Assembly (NCBI GenBank): GCA_943331145.2
Contig: CALQKL020000065.1
Coordinates: 1-9,639, forward strand
Direction of reading: 5' to 3'
Source: Chitinophaga pinensis
GTDB lineage: Bacteria > Bacteroidota > Bacteroidia > Chitinophagales > Chitinophagaceae
Length of the DNA stretch: 9,639 nucleotides
Numbering within the stretch: position 1 is the first letter of the stretch; each line of letters opens with the position of its first letter. This document shows, piece after piece, positions 1-7,063 of this stretch. Both the position numbers and the translations under genes were made by a program. Under the pieces are notes generated by a model. The model was not told the DNA's origin, ran no database searches, and saw only the letters and a program-made list of their open reading frames with translations.

Positions 1-807
1 AATGTTCCTCATGATTGGAATCAAAATAATCAAGTAAATGTTATTGCAGAAATAGGCGATTTTGGAATGACATTAATGATTTTACAAGACAAATCAAATC
101 ACATAAATGGCTTGTCTGTGTATGGGTTTGATTTGGGAGATGACAAATATGAAAACATATTGAGCATTTTCAAAAACATTGAAATGAATCGAAATCAAAT
201 CAATGAATTTCATGTTTTTTATAATTTTAAAGCGTCTTTATTTGTCCCTCAGAAATATTACAATCCTTCACTCAATGAGCAAATGATTGATTTAATACAT
301 GGCGAAGGGTTTGAAGAAGAGATTAATATTGATACGATTAAGGACTACGAAATGCTTAATTTGTACAGGGTTCCCAATAATGTAATTAATTATTTCAAAT
401 TGAATTTTCCAAAAGCTAAATTTTATCATTCAACAAGTCATCAGATTACAAAATCTTCAGAAGGTTATGTAATTCGTTGTTTGGTGTTTTATGATTCTAT
501 AAAATTGATTTTACAAAATGACGGAGCGCTAATATTTACACAGCAATACCAAATAAAATCACCAGAAAATGTGGTTTACTACTTATTAAATTGTTGTAAA
601 CAACATGATATAGAACCTACTGAAATCAATGTAATTATTTCTGGAATGATTTCAACAGACTCAACATTATACGAACATATATATAATTACTTTTTGAATG
701 TAACATTGGAAGAATACGACAATCAATTTTCATTCAATGAAGCATTGGATCAATTTCCAAAACATTTTTTCACCCATCTTACCGAATTAACACAATGCGA
801 ATTATAA
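1..807 (+). CDS. DUF3822 family protein, 5' end cut by the window edge
   Basis: The frame is open from the first base of the window (the first visible codons read NVPHDWNQNNQVNVIAEIGD) and ends with TAA at 805-807, giving 268 visible residues. There is no usable start codon before the ATG at 67, and that ATG falls inside what looks like a conserved beta-strand segment (IAEIGDFGMTLMIL), so the true start lies upstream of the window. I assign it to DUF3822 from its overall look, its length (the family is about 260-280 residues, so only a few residues are missing) and its position directly before rsmD, a pairing seen in many Bacteroidota. No catalytic motif, signal peptide or membrane segment is visible; it should be cytoplasmic. 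The function is unknown. Its last 13 nt overlap rsmD, which suggests translational coupling. Confidence 0.75.
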   Translation, partial: NVPHDWNQNNQVNVIAEIGDFGMTLMILQDKSNHINGLSVYGFDLGDDKYENILSIFKNIEMNRNQINEFHVFYNFKASLFVPQKYYNPSLNEQMIDLIHGEGFEEEINIDTIKDYEMLNLYRVPNNVINYFKLNFPKAKFYHSTSHQITKSSEGYVIRCLVFYDSIKLILQNDGALIFTQQYQIKSPENVVYYLLNCCKQHDIEPTEINVIISGMISTDSTLYEHIYNYFLNVTLEEYDNQFSFNEALDQFPKHFFTHLTELTQCEL

Positions 808-1334
808 GTGGCATACATGGTGGAAGAAGAATTTCACCGCCGACAAATATGCCTCATACTAGGCCTACAACTGACATTGCTAAGGAAGGCCTGTTTAATA
901 TCATTCAAAATAATTTGGATATAGAATCATTAAAAACATTAGACTTGTTTGGTGGTACAGGCTGCATTAGTTATGAGTTGGCAAGTAGGGGAGCAACAGA
1001 ACAAACAATCGTGGAAAAAGATCCGAAGATGTATGCTTTTATACAAAAAACAACTGAAGTTTTAAACTTCAAACATATTAATATCGTAAAGCAAGATGTA
1101 TTTTCATTTATGCAATTCACCAAAGAAAAGTATGACTTTATATTTGCTGGACCTCCTTATGCATTAACAACGATAGATGAATTGCCACGAATGGTATTTA
1201 AACAAGAATTGCTGAACAAAGGCGGTTGGTTTGTTTTGGAGCATACGCCAAGAAATGATTATAAAAAATTTGAGTATTACAATAAAGAAAGAAATTACGG
1301 AACAACCATATTTTCAATATTTATTCAAGATTAA
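795..1334 (+). CDS. rsmD: 16S rRNA (guanine(966)-N(2))-methyltransferase RsmD
   Basis: The predicted enzyme of 179 residues uses S-adenosylmethionine to methylate N2 of a guanine in the small-subunit rRNA (G966 in E. coli numbering), acting in the cytoplasm during 30S assembly. The RsmD N-terminal signature is present (ISGIHGGRRI, residues 4-13, then RPTTDIAKEGLFNII, 23-37), followed by SAM-binding motif I LDLFGGTG (49-56), the acidic post-I residue in VEKD (73-76), and motif IV at 118-122. Motif IV reads AGPPY where E. coli has VDPPF, so the usual Asp is Gly. Length is normal for the family. The ATG at 795 puts the start at the conserved MRIISG end and overlaps the upstream DUF3822 gene by 13 nt; lpxK starts 11 nt after the stop, so the three are probably one operon. 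Identity is well supported; activity with the altered motif is inferred. Confidence 0.93.
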   Translation: MRIISGIHGGRRISPPTNMPHTRPTTDIAKEGLFNIIQNNLDIESLKTLDLFGGTGCISYELASRGATEQTIVEKDPKMYAFIQKTTEVLNFKHINIVKQDVFSFMQFTKEKYDFIFAGPPYALTTIDELPRMVFKQELLNKGGWFVLEHTPRNDYKKFEYYNKERNYGTTIFSIFIQD

Positions 1335-1345
1335 AATAAATCAAA

Positions 1346-2410
1346 TTGCTGAAAAGTTTTAGATATTTACTGTTTCCATTTTCAATTGTTTATGGACTAA
1401 TTATATGGATTCGCAATGCATTATTTGATCGAAAAATTCTTAAATCGGCAACATTTAATTTCCCTTTAATTTGTGTGGGTAATTTGGCGATTGGTGGAAC
1501 CGGAAAAACGCCGATGACTGAATTTATCGTAAATGCATTAAAATCAAAATATAAAATTGCTACATTAAGTAGGGGATATAAAAGAAGGACCAAAGGTTTT
1601 TTTATTGCGATAGAAGGTACAACCGCAATTGAAATTGGTGACGAACCGATGCAGTTTCATCAAAAATTTCCAGACATGGTAGTTGCAGTTGGTGAAGAAC
1701 GATTATTTGCCATTCCACAAATTTTGTATCAAAAACCAGAAACACAAGTCATTGTATTGGATGATGCATTTCAACATAGAAGGGTATCTGCTGGTCTAAA
1801 TATCATTTTAACAGATTATAATAATTTGTTTACTCGTGACTTTCTATTTCCTACAGGAGATTTAAGGGATATAAAATCTAGTTATAAACGCGCTGAAATC
1901 ATCATCGTAACTAAATGTAAAATTGATTTATCCGAGAAAGAAAAAACTAAGATTATACAGGAAATTAATCCTAAAAATGGACAAAAAGTATATTTCAGTG
2001 CGTTGAAATATGATCTACCGTATCATTTATTTACTAAGAAAACGGAAACTTTAGATCATTCAAAAGACGTGTTATTGATATGTGGAATAGCGAATCCAGA
2101 ACCATTGAAAATGCATTTAACAAAGCATTTGCATTATTATGAAATGACAAAATATGCAGACCATCATATTTTTACAAGTAGTGATTTAAAAGAAATCAAG
2201 CGTCAATTTGATAAAATTCAAAGTGAACAAAAAATAATTATTACTACAGAAAAAGATGCCGTAAGATTGGCGAAATTTAAAACAGAATTAATAGACTTTC
2301 CAATATATGTATTGCCCATACAGCATGAAATTTTGTTTAATGAAAATGATCATTTTATACATCAATTGACTTCGTTTATTGAAAAGTATCCACCGCAACA
2401 GCGCGTTTAA
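1346..2410 (+). CDS. lpxK: Tetraacyldisaccharide 4'-kinase LpxK (lipid A synthesis)
   Basis: LpxK uses ATP to phosphorylate the 4' position of tetraacyldisaccharide 1-phosphate, giving lipid IVA, at the inner face of the inner membrane. The 354-residue product has a hydrophobic N-terminal stretch (about residues 6-22), which fits membrane attachment, then the family P-loop GNLAIGGTGKTP (45-56), GDEP (98-101), the Walker B/catalytic segment DDAFQHRR (139-146; DDGFQH in many Proteobacteria), FPTGDLRD (168-175) and TTEKDAVRL (300-308). All key residues are present and the length is normal. The start is TTG at 1346: no ATG occurs in frame until residue 57, beyond the P-loop, and the sequence from TTG matches the expected LpxK N terminus. 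No Shine-Dalgarno sequence is visible; the leader is A-rich. It lies 11 nt after rsmD and is probably cotranscribed with it. Confidence 0.94.
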   Translation: MLKSFRYLLFPFSIVYGLIIWIRNALFDRKILKSATFNFPLICVGNLAIGGTGKTPMTEFIVNALKSKYKIATLSRGYKRRTKGFFIAIEGTTAIEIGDEPMQFHQKFPDMVVAVGEERLFAIPQILYQKPETQVIVLDDAFQHRRVSAGLNIILTDYNNLFTRDFLFPTGDLRDIKSSYKRAEIIIVTKCKIDLSEKEKTKIIQEINPKNGQKVYFSALKYDLPYHLFTKKTETLDHSKDVLLICGIANPEPLKMHLTKHLHYYEMTKYADHHIFTSSDLKEIKRQFDKIQSEQKIIITTEKDAVRLAKFKTELIDFPIYVLPIQHEILFNENDHFIHQLTSFIEKYPPQQRV

Positions 2411-2471
2411 TTAAATTAAAAGCTTCTATCGAGAAAAATAAATAGAACTTGCATCTAATAAAAAAAAGAAA

Positions 2472-5291
2472 ATGAAGAAAATATACCTGATTGTGATGTT
2501 ATTGACCATAACATCATTTTCAATAGCACAGGATGCAATTAAAGTAATTGGTAAAGTGGTTTCAAAAGATGGAAAAAATTTATCTAAAGCAACGGTTTCA
2601 ATCGTTAATCTACAAACAAAAGACAGCACAAAAATTACAACTGATGATGATGGCGTTTTTAAAGTGGGGCTATCAAATCAATCGTACAATTTTTTAATAA
2701 CTTATATCGGTTATGATTTCATTTTGAAAAAAATAGACTTAACTGCTCAAGTGGGTGAATTTAATATGGGGAATGTAGAGATGAATCCTGGTTCCAATTT
2801 GATGAGCAACATCACCTTAGAATCTCAGAAAGTACAGATAAAAGAAGATACCGTTGCCTATTTGGTTGATAGCACCATGTACAGAAAAAACGACAATGTA
2901 GAAGCTTTGCTAAAAAATATGCCTGGAATTCAAGTGGATAAAGACGGAACAGTAACTGCACAAGGCAAGCAAGTAACCAAAGTAAAAGTAAATGGAAAAG
3001 AGTTTTTTAATGGAGATGTAACTACGGCAACTAGAGAGTTGAATGCCGATATGGTAGAGAAAATTCAAATTATAGATGATTATGGCGATCAGGCTGCATT
3101 TACAGGAATAAAAGATGGAGACCCAACAAAAACGATGAACATACAGCTTCGTAAAGATAAAAACAAAGGTTATTTTGGAAATATAGAAGGTGGTTATGGA
3201 ACAGCATCGAGATATCTTGGAAAATTATCTATAAACAAATTCAATAACAATCAACAGATTTCTGTATTTGGTAACATGAACAACACCAATGCGAGTTTAT
3301 TTAATTTTGGAAATGGCGGTGGGGGTGGAGCCGTGGGTAATATGATGGGTGGAATGGCTAGGTCTATGGGCGTTGGGAGAGGGGGGGCTGGAGCTCCATC
3401 TGTTATGGGTAATTTTGGAAATAACGACGGGTTAAATACCGTTAAATCTATTGGAATAAATTATCGCGACAAATGGGGAAGCAAAGTTGATGTTTATGGA
3501 AGTTATAGCGTTTCTGATAAATCAAGTTCTATCATTCAAAATTCTACACAACAAAGTTTATTCCAGAACAAAACTTCATTATACATTCAAAATGCAAATA
3601 ATTACAATATTTCAATAAATCATCGGGCTTCTTTTAATGTAGAATACAAAATAGATTCTATGAACTACATAAAGTTCAACCCTTCTTTTTCATACAGTGA
3701 AAATGATGCCAACAATGTTACTGATTTTATAACAAAAATCGATTCAGTTAAAAACACCTCAGGGTTGAATCGCAACATTACAAGATCAAAATCACCAAAT
3801 TTCAGCAGCTCATTATTGTTTAATCACCGATTTAAAAAGAGGGGAAGAACGATGTCGATAAATTTAAGTCAAGGAAAATCGGGTACAGATTCTGATGACG
3901 ATTATGATAATCTAACCAAAATTTTTGCGCCGTTTGGTAGTTTTGAAGATACTTTATATCAAAACATTTTGCAAGACAATAAGAACAAGAATTTTGGAAC
4001 GCGTATTTCTTACACAGAACCTTTAAGTAAAAAGAGAAATTTAGAATTTAATTATTCGTACAACAATCAATTTATTGGCAATGATCGTAAAAACTACAAT
4101 ATAAATCCATCAACAGGTGTAGCTGAATATGTAGATACATCGAGTAATATTTATAACAATGAATACATAACCCATAGAATAGGAATCAATTTAAAAACCA
4201 CAGAAAAAAAGTATAATTACACCGTTGGACTTTCTGCACAACCAGCAAAAATTACAACCAATTCAATAACTGCGGATACCAGTTTTAAGAACAATTTGGT
4301 GAATTTTTATCCTGTAATCAGATTCGCGTATAATTTTTCAAAGAGTAGGTCATTAAATATAAACTACAATGGAAGTACAAATCAACCCAGCAATACACAA
4401 TTGCAACCGATAGAAGACAAATCCAATCCACAGTTTATAACAATAGGTAATCCTGATTTGAGACCAGAATTTACCAACACTTTTAGCATGCGATATAATA
4501 ATTTTAATTTTGTATCTGGTAATGTTTTTTTTGGAAATATAACCGCATCATTTACTCAAGATAAAATTGTAAACAGTACACGATTGTTGCGTGGAGCAGC
4601 TCAAGAAACCAAATATAAAAATGCAAATGGCTACTACAGTATTGTAGGATTTTATAATGTTTCAAAGCCCATATTGAACAGAAAGTATGTATTTAATCTA
4701 GGTGGAAATATTTTATATAACAACAACATTTCGTATTTGAGAGATACTGGAAAATTGGAATTGAAAAATACAGGGAAAAACTGGGTATTGGGACAAAGGT
4801 TTTCAACAGACATTAAGATTAAAAAATGGTTGGAAACGAATTTTAGTTTGAATTACAGTTTGAATAGCACAAAATACACGGTACAATCAGAATTAAATTC
4901 AAATACAATCGCATGGACGCTTTCTCATAATTCACGCATATTTTTTCCGAAGGATTTTATATTAAGTTACGATATAGATAAGTATATAAATTTAGGATAT
5001 GCCAATAATGCTACTTCAAATCCATTAATTATAAATGCAACGATTGAGAAGCAGTTGTTAGAGAAGAAAAACCTGATATTTAAGATTCAGGCTTTAGATA
5101 TATTAAATCAAAACGTAGGAATCAGCAGAACAGTAAGTGGAACTGGATTTACAGATAGTAGAACCAACAGGTTGGGTAGGTATTTTATGTTTAGTTTTGT
5201 ATGCAAGTTGAATAAGTTTTCAGGGGAAATGCAATCTGGGAATCAAATGCAAATGCGTGGGGAAGGCGGCGGAATGAGAATGGGGTTTTAG
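2472..5291 (+). CDS. TonB-receptor-like outer-membrane beta-barrel protein
   Basis: This 939-residue protein belongs to the Bacteroidota outer-membrane beta-barrel family (OMP_b-brl_3 type). In order: a Sec signal peptide (residues 1-19, likely cut after Ala19 in SIA-QDA); a carboxypeptidase-D regulatory-like beta-sandwich (about 22-105, with TTDDDGVFKV and YIGYDF typical of the fold); a plug-like domain (about 118-228, including VEALLKNMPGIQV and KVKVNGKEFFNGD); then a barrel of alternating amphipathic strands rich in Tyr, Phe and Asn. No TonB box is clear to me. A Gly/Met-rich insert (279-320) and a Met-rich tail after the final strand (917-939, ending in Phe) stand out. The start ATG follows an A-rich leader 61 nt after lpxK. 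No SusD-like gene follows, so it is not a standard glycan-uptake pair, and the substrate cannot be told. It may act as a transporter or as a surface protein. Confidence 0.88.
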   Translation: MKKIYLIVMLLTITSFSIAQDAIKVIGKVVSKDGKNLSKATVSIVNLQTKDSTKITTDDDGVFKVGLSNQSYNFLITYIGYDFILKKIDLTAQVGEFNMGNVEMNPGSNLMSNITLESQKVQIKEDTVAYLVDSTMYRKNDNVEALLKNMPGIQVDKDGTVTAQGKQVTKVKVNGKEFFNGDVTTATRELNADMVEKIQIIDDYGDQAAFTGIKDGDPTKTMNIQLRKDKNKGYFGNIEGGYGTASRYLGKLSINKFNNNQQISVFGNMNNTNASLFNFGNGGGGGAVGNMMGGMARSMGVGRGGAGAPSVMGNFGNNDGLNTVKSIGINYRDKWGSKVDVYGSYSVSDKSSSIIQNSTQQSLFQNKTSLYIQNANNYNISINHRASFNVEYKIDSMNYIKFNPSFSYSENDANNVTDFITKIDSVKNTSGLNRNITRSKSPNFSSSLLFNHRFKKRGRTMSINLSQGKSGTDSDDDYDNLTKIFAPFGSFEDTLYQNILQDNKNKNFGTRISYTEPLSKKRNLEFNYSYNNQFIGNDRKNYNINPSTGVAEYVDTSSNIYNNEYITHRIGINLKTTEKKYNYTVGLSAQPAKITTNSITADTSFKNNLVNFYPVIRFAYNFSKSRSLNINYNGSTNQPSNTQLQPIEDKSNPQFITIGNPDLRPEFTNTFSMRYNNFNFVSGNVFFGNITASFTQDKIVNSTRLLRGAAQETKYKNANGYYSIVGFYNVSKPILNRKYVFNLGGNILYNNNISYLRDTGKLELKNTGKNWVLGQRFSTDIKIKKWLETNFSLNYSLNSTKYTVQSELNSNTIAWTLSHNSRIFFPKDFILSYDIDKYINLGYANNATSNPLIINATIEKQLLEKKNLIFKIQALDILNQNVGISRTVSGTGFTDSRTNRLGRYFMFSFVCKLNKFSGEMQSGNQMQMRGEGGGMRMGF
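3368..3387 (+). other. G-rich tract: possible G-quadruplex and G7 homopolymer
   Basis: Inside the outer-membrane protein gene the coding strand has GGG (3368-3370), GGG (3375-3377) and a run of seven G (3381-3387), with spacers of 4 and 3 nt. Splitting the G7 as GGG-G-GGG gives four G3 tracts with loops of 1-4 nt, which meets the usual G-quadruplex rule. It encodes part of the Gly-rich insert (MGVGRGG), and the reading frame is intact through it. Whether it folds or slips in the cell is not known. Confidence 0.5.
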
Positions 5292-5330
5292 AAGAAATAT
5301 TTGAAAAATTGATTAAAATAACTTTCAACC

Positions 5331-5365
5331 AAAAAAAATAGCCCACGGTTTAAACCGTGGGCTAT
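5331..5365 (-). terminator. Intrinsic terminator of the DbpA-like helicase gene
   Basis: Positions 5338-5365 form a perfect 28-bp palindrome (half-arm ATAGCCCACGGTTT). In RNA it would fold with a GC-rich stem and a small AU loop. Read on the - strand the stem is followed at once by a run of eight T (the A run at 5331-5338), the standard layout of a rho-independent terminator for the helicase gene that ends at 5426. On the + strand no T run follows, so this hairpin serves the - strand. Confidence 0.8.
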
Positions 5366-5412
5366 GATAACAAATGTCTCTCGACCTAATAACCATTTAA
5401 ATGGTTATCGAG
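5338..5412. repeat. Paired-hairpin unit, possibly a REP-like dispersed element
   Basis: Two palindromes sit 14 nt apart in the gap between two convergent genes and make up more than half of the 134 non-coding bases there. Paired imperfect or perfect palindromes in intergenic DNA are the form of REP/BIME elements moved by Y1 (RAYT) transposases. No transposase is in the window and copy number cannot be judged from one locus, so the element status is inference; two back-to-back terminators are the simpler reading. Confidence 0.3.
5380..5412 (+). terminator. Second hairpin; weak terminator for the outer-membrane protein gene
   Basis: A perfect 18-bp palindrome (5390-5407, TAACCATTT plus its complement) is extended by CTCGA at 5380-5384 pairing with TCGAG at 5408-5412, leaving a 5-nt bulge (CCTAA) on the left arm. 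On the + strand the stem is followed by TTTT (5413-5416), so it could end transcription from the outer-membrane protein gene 88 nt upstream. The stem is AT-rich and the T run is short, so the terminator role is less certain than the hairpin itself. Confidence 0.45.
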
Positions 5413-5425
5413 TTTTAAATGAGTT

Positions 5426-6757
5426 TTACTTAGCAATCTCAATCTTCACTTTCTTATTTTTAATTTTTTCATCTTTAATTAAAGCTAAAACCCCGCTAAT
5501 TTTTGATTTACGGATGGCCACAAAAGCTGAGAAATCTTTTACATCAATCAAGCCGATATCATCTTTTTTAAGTTGCCCTTTATTAGAGAAAAATCCTACA
5601 ATATCAATTTTATTGATTTTATCTTTTTTACCAGCTGCTAAAAACAACGTTCCCCATTGCGGTTTTTCTGGTAACGTTAAAGAATCGGGAAGATGCATTT
5701 CTGTAGAAATATCACTGATGTAATTTGGCGTTTTTTCTTCTGGACCGACAATAGTGAAAACACTACCTGAAGCATCCATTCTAGCCGTTCTGCCATTGCG
5801 ATGTGTAAAGGATTCTTCAGTGTGCGGAAGGTGATAATGGATAACAGAACGAATGTTTTCTATATCTAAGCCTCTACTAGCTAAATCTGTGGTTATTAAC
5901 ACATTAGAAGAGTTATTTCTAAATTTACATAAAGCAGATTCTCTTTCATATTGCTCCATGCCACCATGATAAAAAACGCTAATGATTCCTTTTTCTTTAA
6001 GCAAATTATACACCCTTTCAACGGCATCTCTATGGTTGCAAAATACGATGGAAGAGGTATTTTTCAACGAACAAAGCAGCGCAAATAAGGTATCAATTTT
6101 ATCGTCTTCTTCAGAATTTACCGTGTAAAAACTGAGCATGACATCATCCTTCAAATCTTCAACAATACAGTTTAAAACGAAATTATCCGTCATATCTATA
6201 AAATCAGGAAAAACTTCCATTTGAGTTGCAGATGTAAGCATTTTGGTTTTAATCGAAGGCAATTGCGACATGATGTAAGCCATTTCCTCGTGAAAGCCAA
6301 GTTCTAAAATCTTATCAAACTCATCTAAAACAAGGAAGCTAATTTTATCGGTTTTGATATTTCCTCTACGAAGATGATCGGCCATTCTACCAGCAGTAGC
6401 TATAACGATGGCTGGCGGCTGAACAAGATTATTTTCTTCAATTTCACGTTTATGACCACCATAACAGCATGAAATTTTACAGCCTGGTTGAATTTGTTTT
6501 AAAACAGATTCGATTTGTAAAGCTAATTCACGTGAAGGCACCATAATTAGCGCCTGAGTTTGATTTTTTAATTCAACATCAATTGACTTAATTAAAGGGA
6601 TTAAAAAAGCCAGGGTTTTTCCAGTACCAGTATTTGACAATAAAACTAAATTGTTGTGATCCTTCAAAGCAATTTGGGTGTCTAATTGCATTTTATTTAG
6701 CGCTTTAATTTTTAGCGACTCTAAAATTGAATCTGTATTCATTAATTGATTTTCCAT
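5426..6757 (-). CDS. dbpA: DEAD-box RNA helicase with DbpA-type rRNA-binding C terminus
   Basis: An ATP-dependent RNA helicase of 443 residues. The motor has a reduced Q motif (Gln28), motif I SNTGTGKT (41-48), Ia PSRELALQ (74-81), Ib TAGRM (121-125), motif II DEFD (145-148, in place of DEAD), motif III SAT (176-178), motif V TTDLASRGLDIE (289-300) and motif VI HRNGRTAR (319-326). The last ~65 residues (KIDIVGFFSNKG, DIGLIDVKDFSAFVAI, IKNKKVKIEI) match the DbpA C-terminal RRM-like domain, which in E. coli binds hairpin 92 of 23S rRNA during 50S assembly. That role is inferred here from the domain. The protein should be cytoplasmic. The ATG at 6755-6757 is followed by a short N-terminal extension; MNTDS five codons later is an alternative start. 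The gene lies downstream of gyrA on the same strand but is separated from it by a terminator, so it should have its own promoter. Confidence 0.88.
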   Translation of the reverse strand: MENQLMNTDSILESLKIKALNKMQLDTQIALKDHNNLVLLSNTGTGKTLAFLIPLIKSIDVELKNQTQALIMVPSRELALQIESVLKQIQPGCKISCCYGGHKREIEENNLVQPPAIVIATAGRMADHLRRGNIKTDKISFLVLDEFDKILELGFHEEMAYIMSQLPSIKTKMLTSATQMEVFPDFIDMTDNFVLNCIVEDLKDDVMLSFYTVNSEEDDKIDTLFALLCSLKNTSSIVFCNHRDAVERVYNLLKEKGIISVFYHGGMEQYERESALCKFRNNSSNVLITTDLASRGLDIENIRSVIHYHLPHTEESFTHRNGRTARMDASGSVFTIVGPEEKTPNYISDISTEMHLPDSLTLPEKPQWGTLFLAAGKKDKINKIDIVGFFSNKGQLKKDDIGLIDVKDFSAFVAIRKSKISGVLALIKDEKIKNKKVKIEIAK

Positions 6758-6810
6758 TATGTAAAAGTAAACTTAAAAAATTTGGTAAAGGATTTAATGT
6801 GGGAATTTAA

Positions 6811-6856
6811 AAAAGTAAAAATTGAAAAGTAAAAAGTTGAAAGTTGAAAGTTGAAA
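6811..6856. repeat. Short tandem repeat, 7-nt unit
   Basis: GTTGAAA occurs three times without a break at 6836-6856. It is preceded by two longer related copies, AAAAGTAAAAATTG (6811-6824) and AAAAGTAAAAAGTTG (6825-6839), so the whole looks like a decaying simple repeat. No function is apparent. Confidence 0.7.
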
Positions 6857-6920
6857 ATGCAATGAGATGATTTAAAGATCATTTTAAGTATTTACAAATT
6901 AGCCATTATCAACTGTAACC

Positions 6921-6932
6921 ACTGTATACAGT
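6921..6932. promoter_or_regulatory. 12-bp perfect palindrome, possible operator
   Basis: ACTGTATACAGT is a perfect palindrome in the spacer upstream of the helicase gene, with a further related half-site AACTGT at 6911-6916. It has the form of a dimeric regulator site, but it lies about 165 nt from the helicase start and in AT-rich DNA a 12-bp palindrome may be chance. Confidence 0.2.
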
Positions 6933-7035
6933 TTGAATTTTATTTTTACAATTAGCCTATAATTAATATTATGTTAAATAGGATATTCTCGTTAATTTGA
7001 TTAATACTCACCTTTGCTATGTTTTATAATTGATA

Positions 7036-7056
7036 GTTTGGTGTTTGGCGTTTGGG
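7036..7056. repeat. Second short tandem repeat, 7-nt unit
   Basis: GTTTGGT, GTTTGGC and GTTTGGG stand in a row (7036-7056) directly downstream of the gyrA terminator in the - strand sense. The period is again 7 nt, as in the repeat at 6811-6856, but the unit differs. Confidence 0.65.
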
Positions 7057-7063
7057 GTTCCTC

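Larger units (their letters stand above)
6758..7063. other. Non-coding spacer upstream of the helicase gene
   Basis: This AT-rich stretch has no open frame of useful length on either strand and no tRNA-like or other RNA fold that I recognise. Because the gyrA terminator lies at its right end, the promoter of the helicase gene must fall here, but I find no perfect Bacteroidota -7 box (TAnnTTTG) on the - strand. What it does contain is two small 7-nt tandem repeats and one 12-bp palindrome, listed separately. Confidence 0.6.

Noticed and set aside
67..69. ATG at 67 as the start of the first gene
   Set aside because: The same frame is open to base 1 with plausible family sequence (IAEIGDFGM), so this Met is internal and the gene begins outside the window.
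1390..1593. - strand open frames opposite lpxK (1390-1593) and the outer-membrane protein gene start (2426-2629)
   Set aside because: They lie opposite the conserved LpxK P-loop and the signal peptide region and have no support of their own.
3381..3387. Frameshift at the G7 run
   Set aside because: The reading frame on both sides is the same and the protein is full length, so there is no break.
5338..5412. CRISPR array or insertion-sequence end
   Set aside because: The two palindromes differ in sequence, there is no regular repeat-spacer pattern, and no cas or transposase gene is present.
5364..5723. 119-codon + strand open frame
   Set aside because: Its first part comes from the hairpin spacer and the rest is antisense to the helicase C-terminal domain; low-complexity hydrophobic translation with no family resemblance.
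6758..6860. Bacteroidota -7 promoter box for the helicase gene
   Set aside because: Only partial matches such as TACTTTTA just before the ATG are seen, with no -33 TTG at the right spacing, in a T-rich region where such matches arise by chance.
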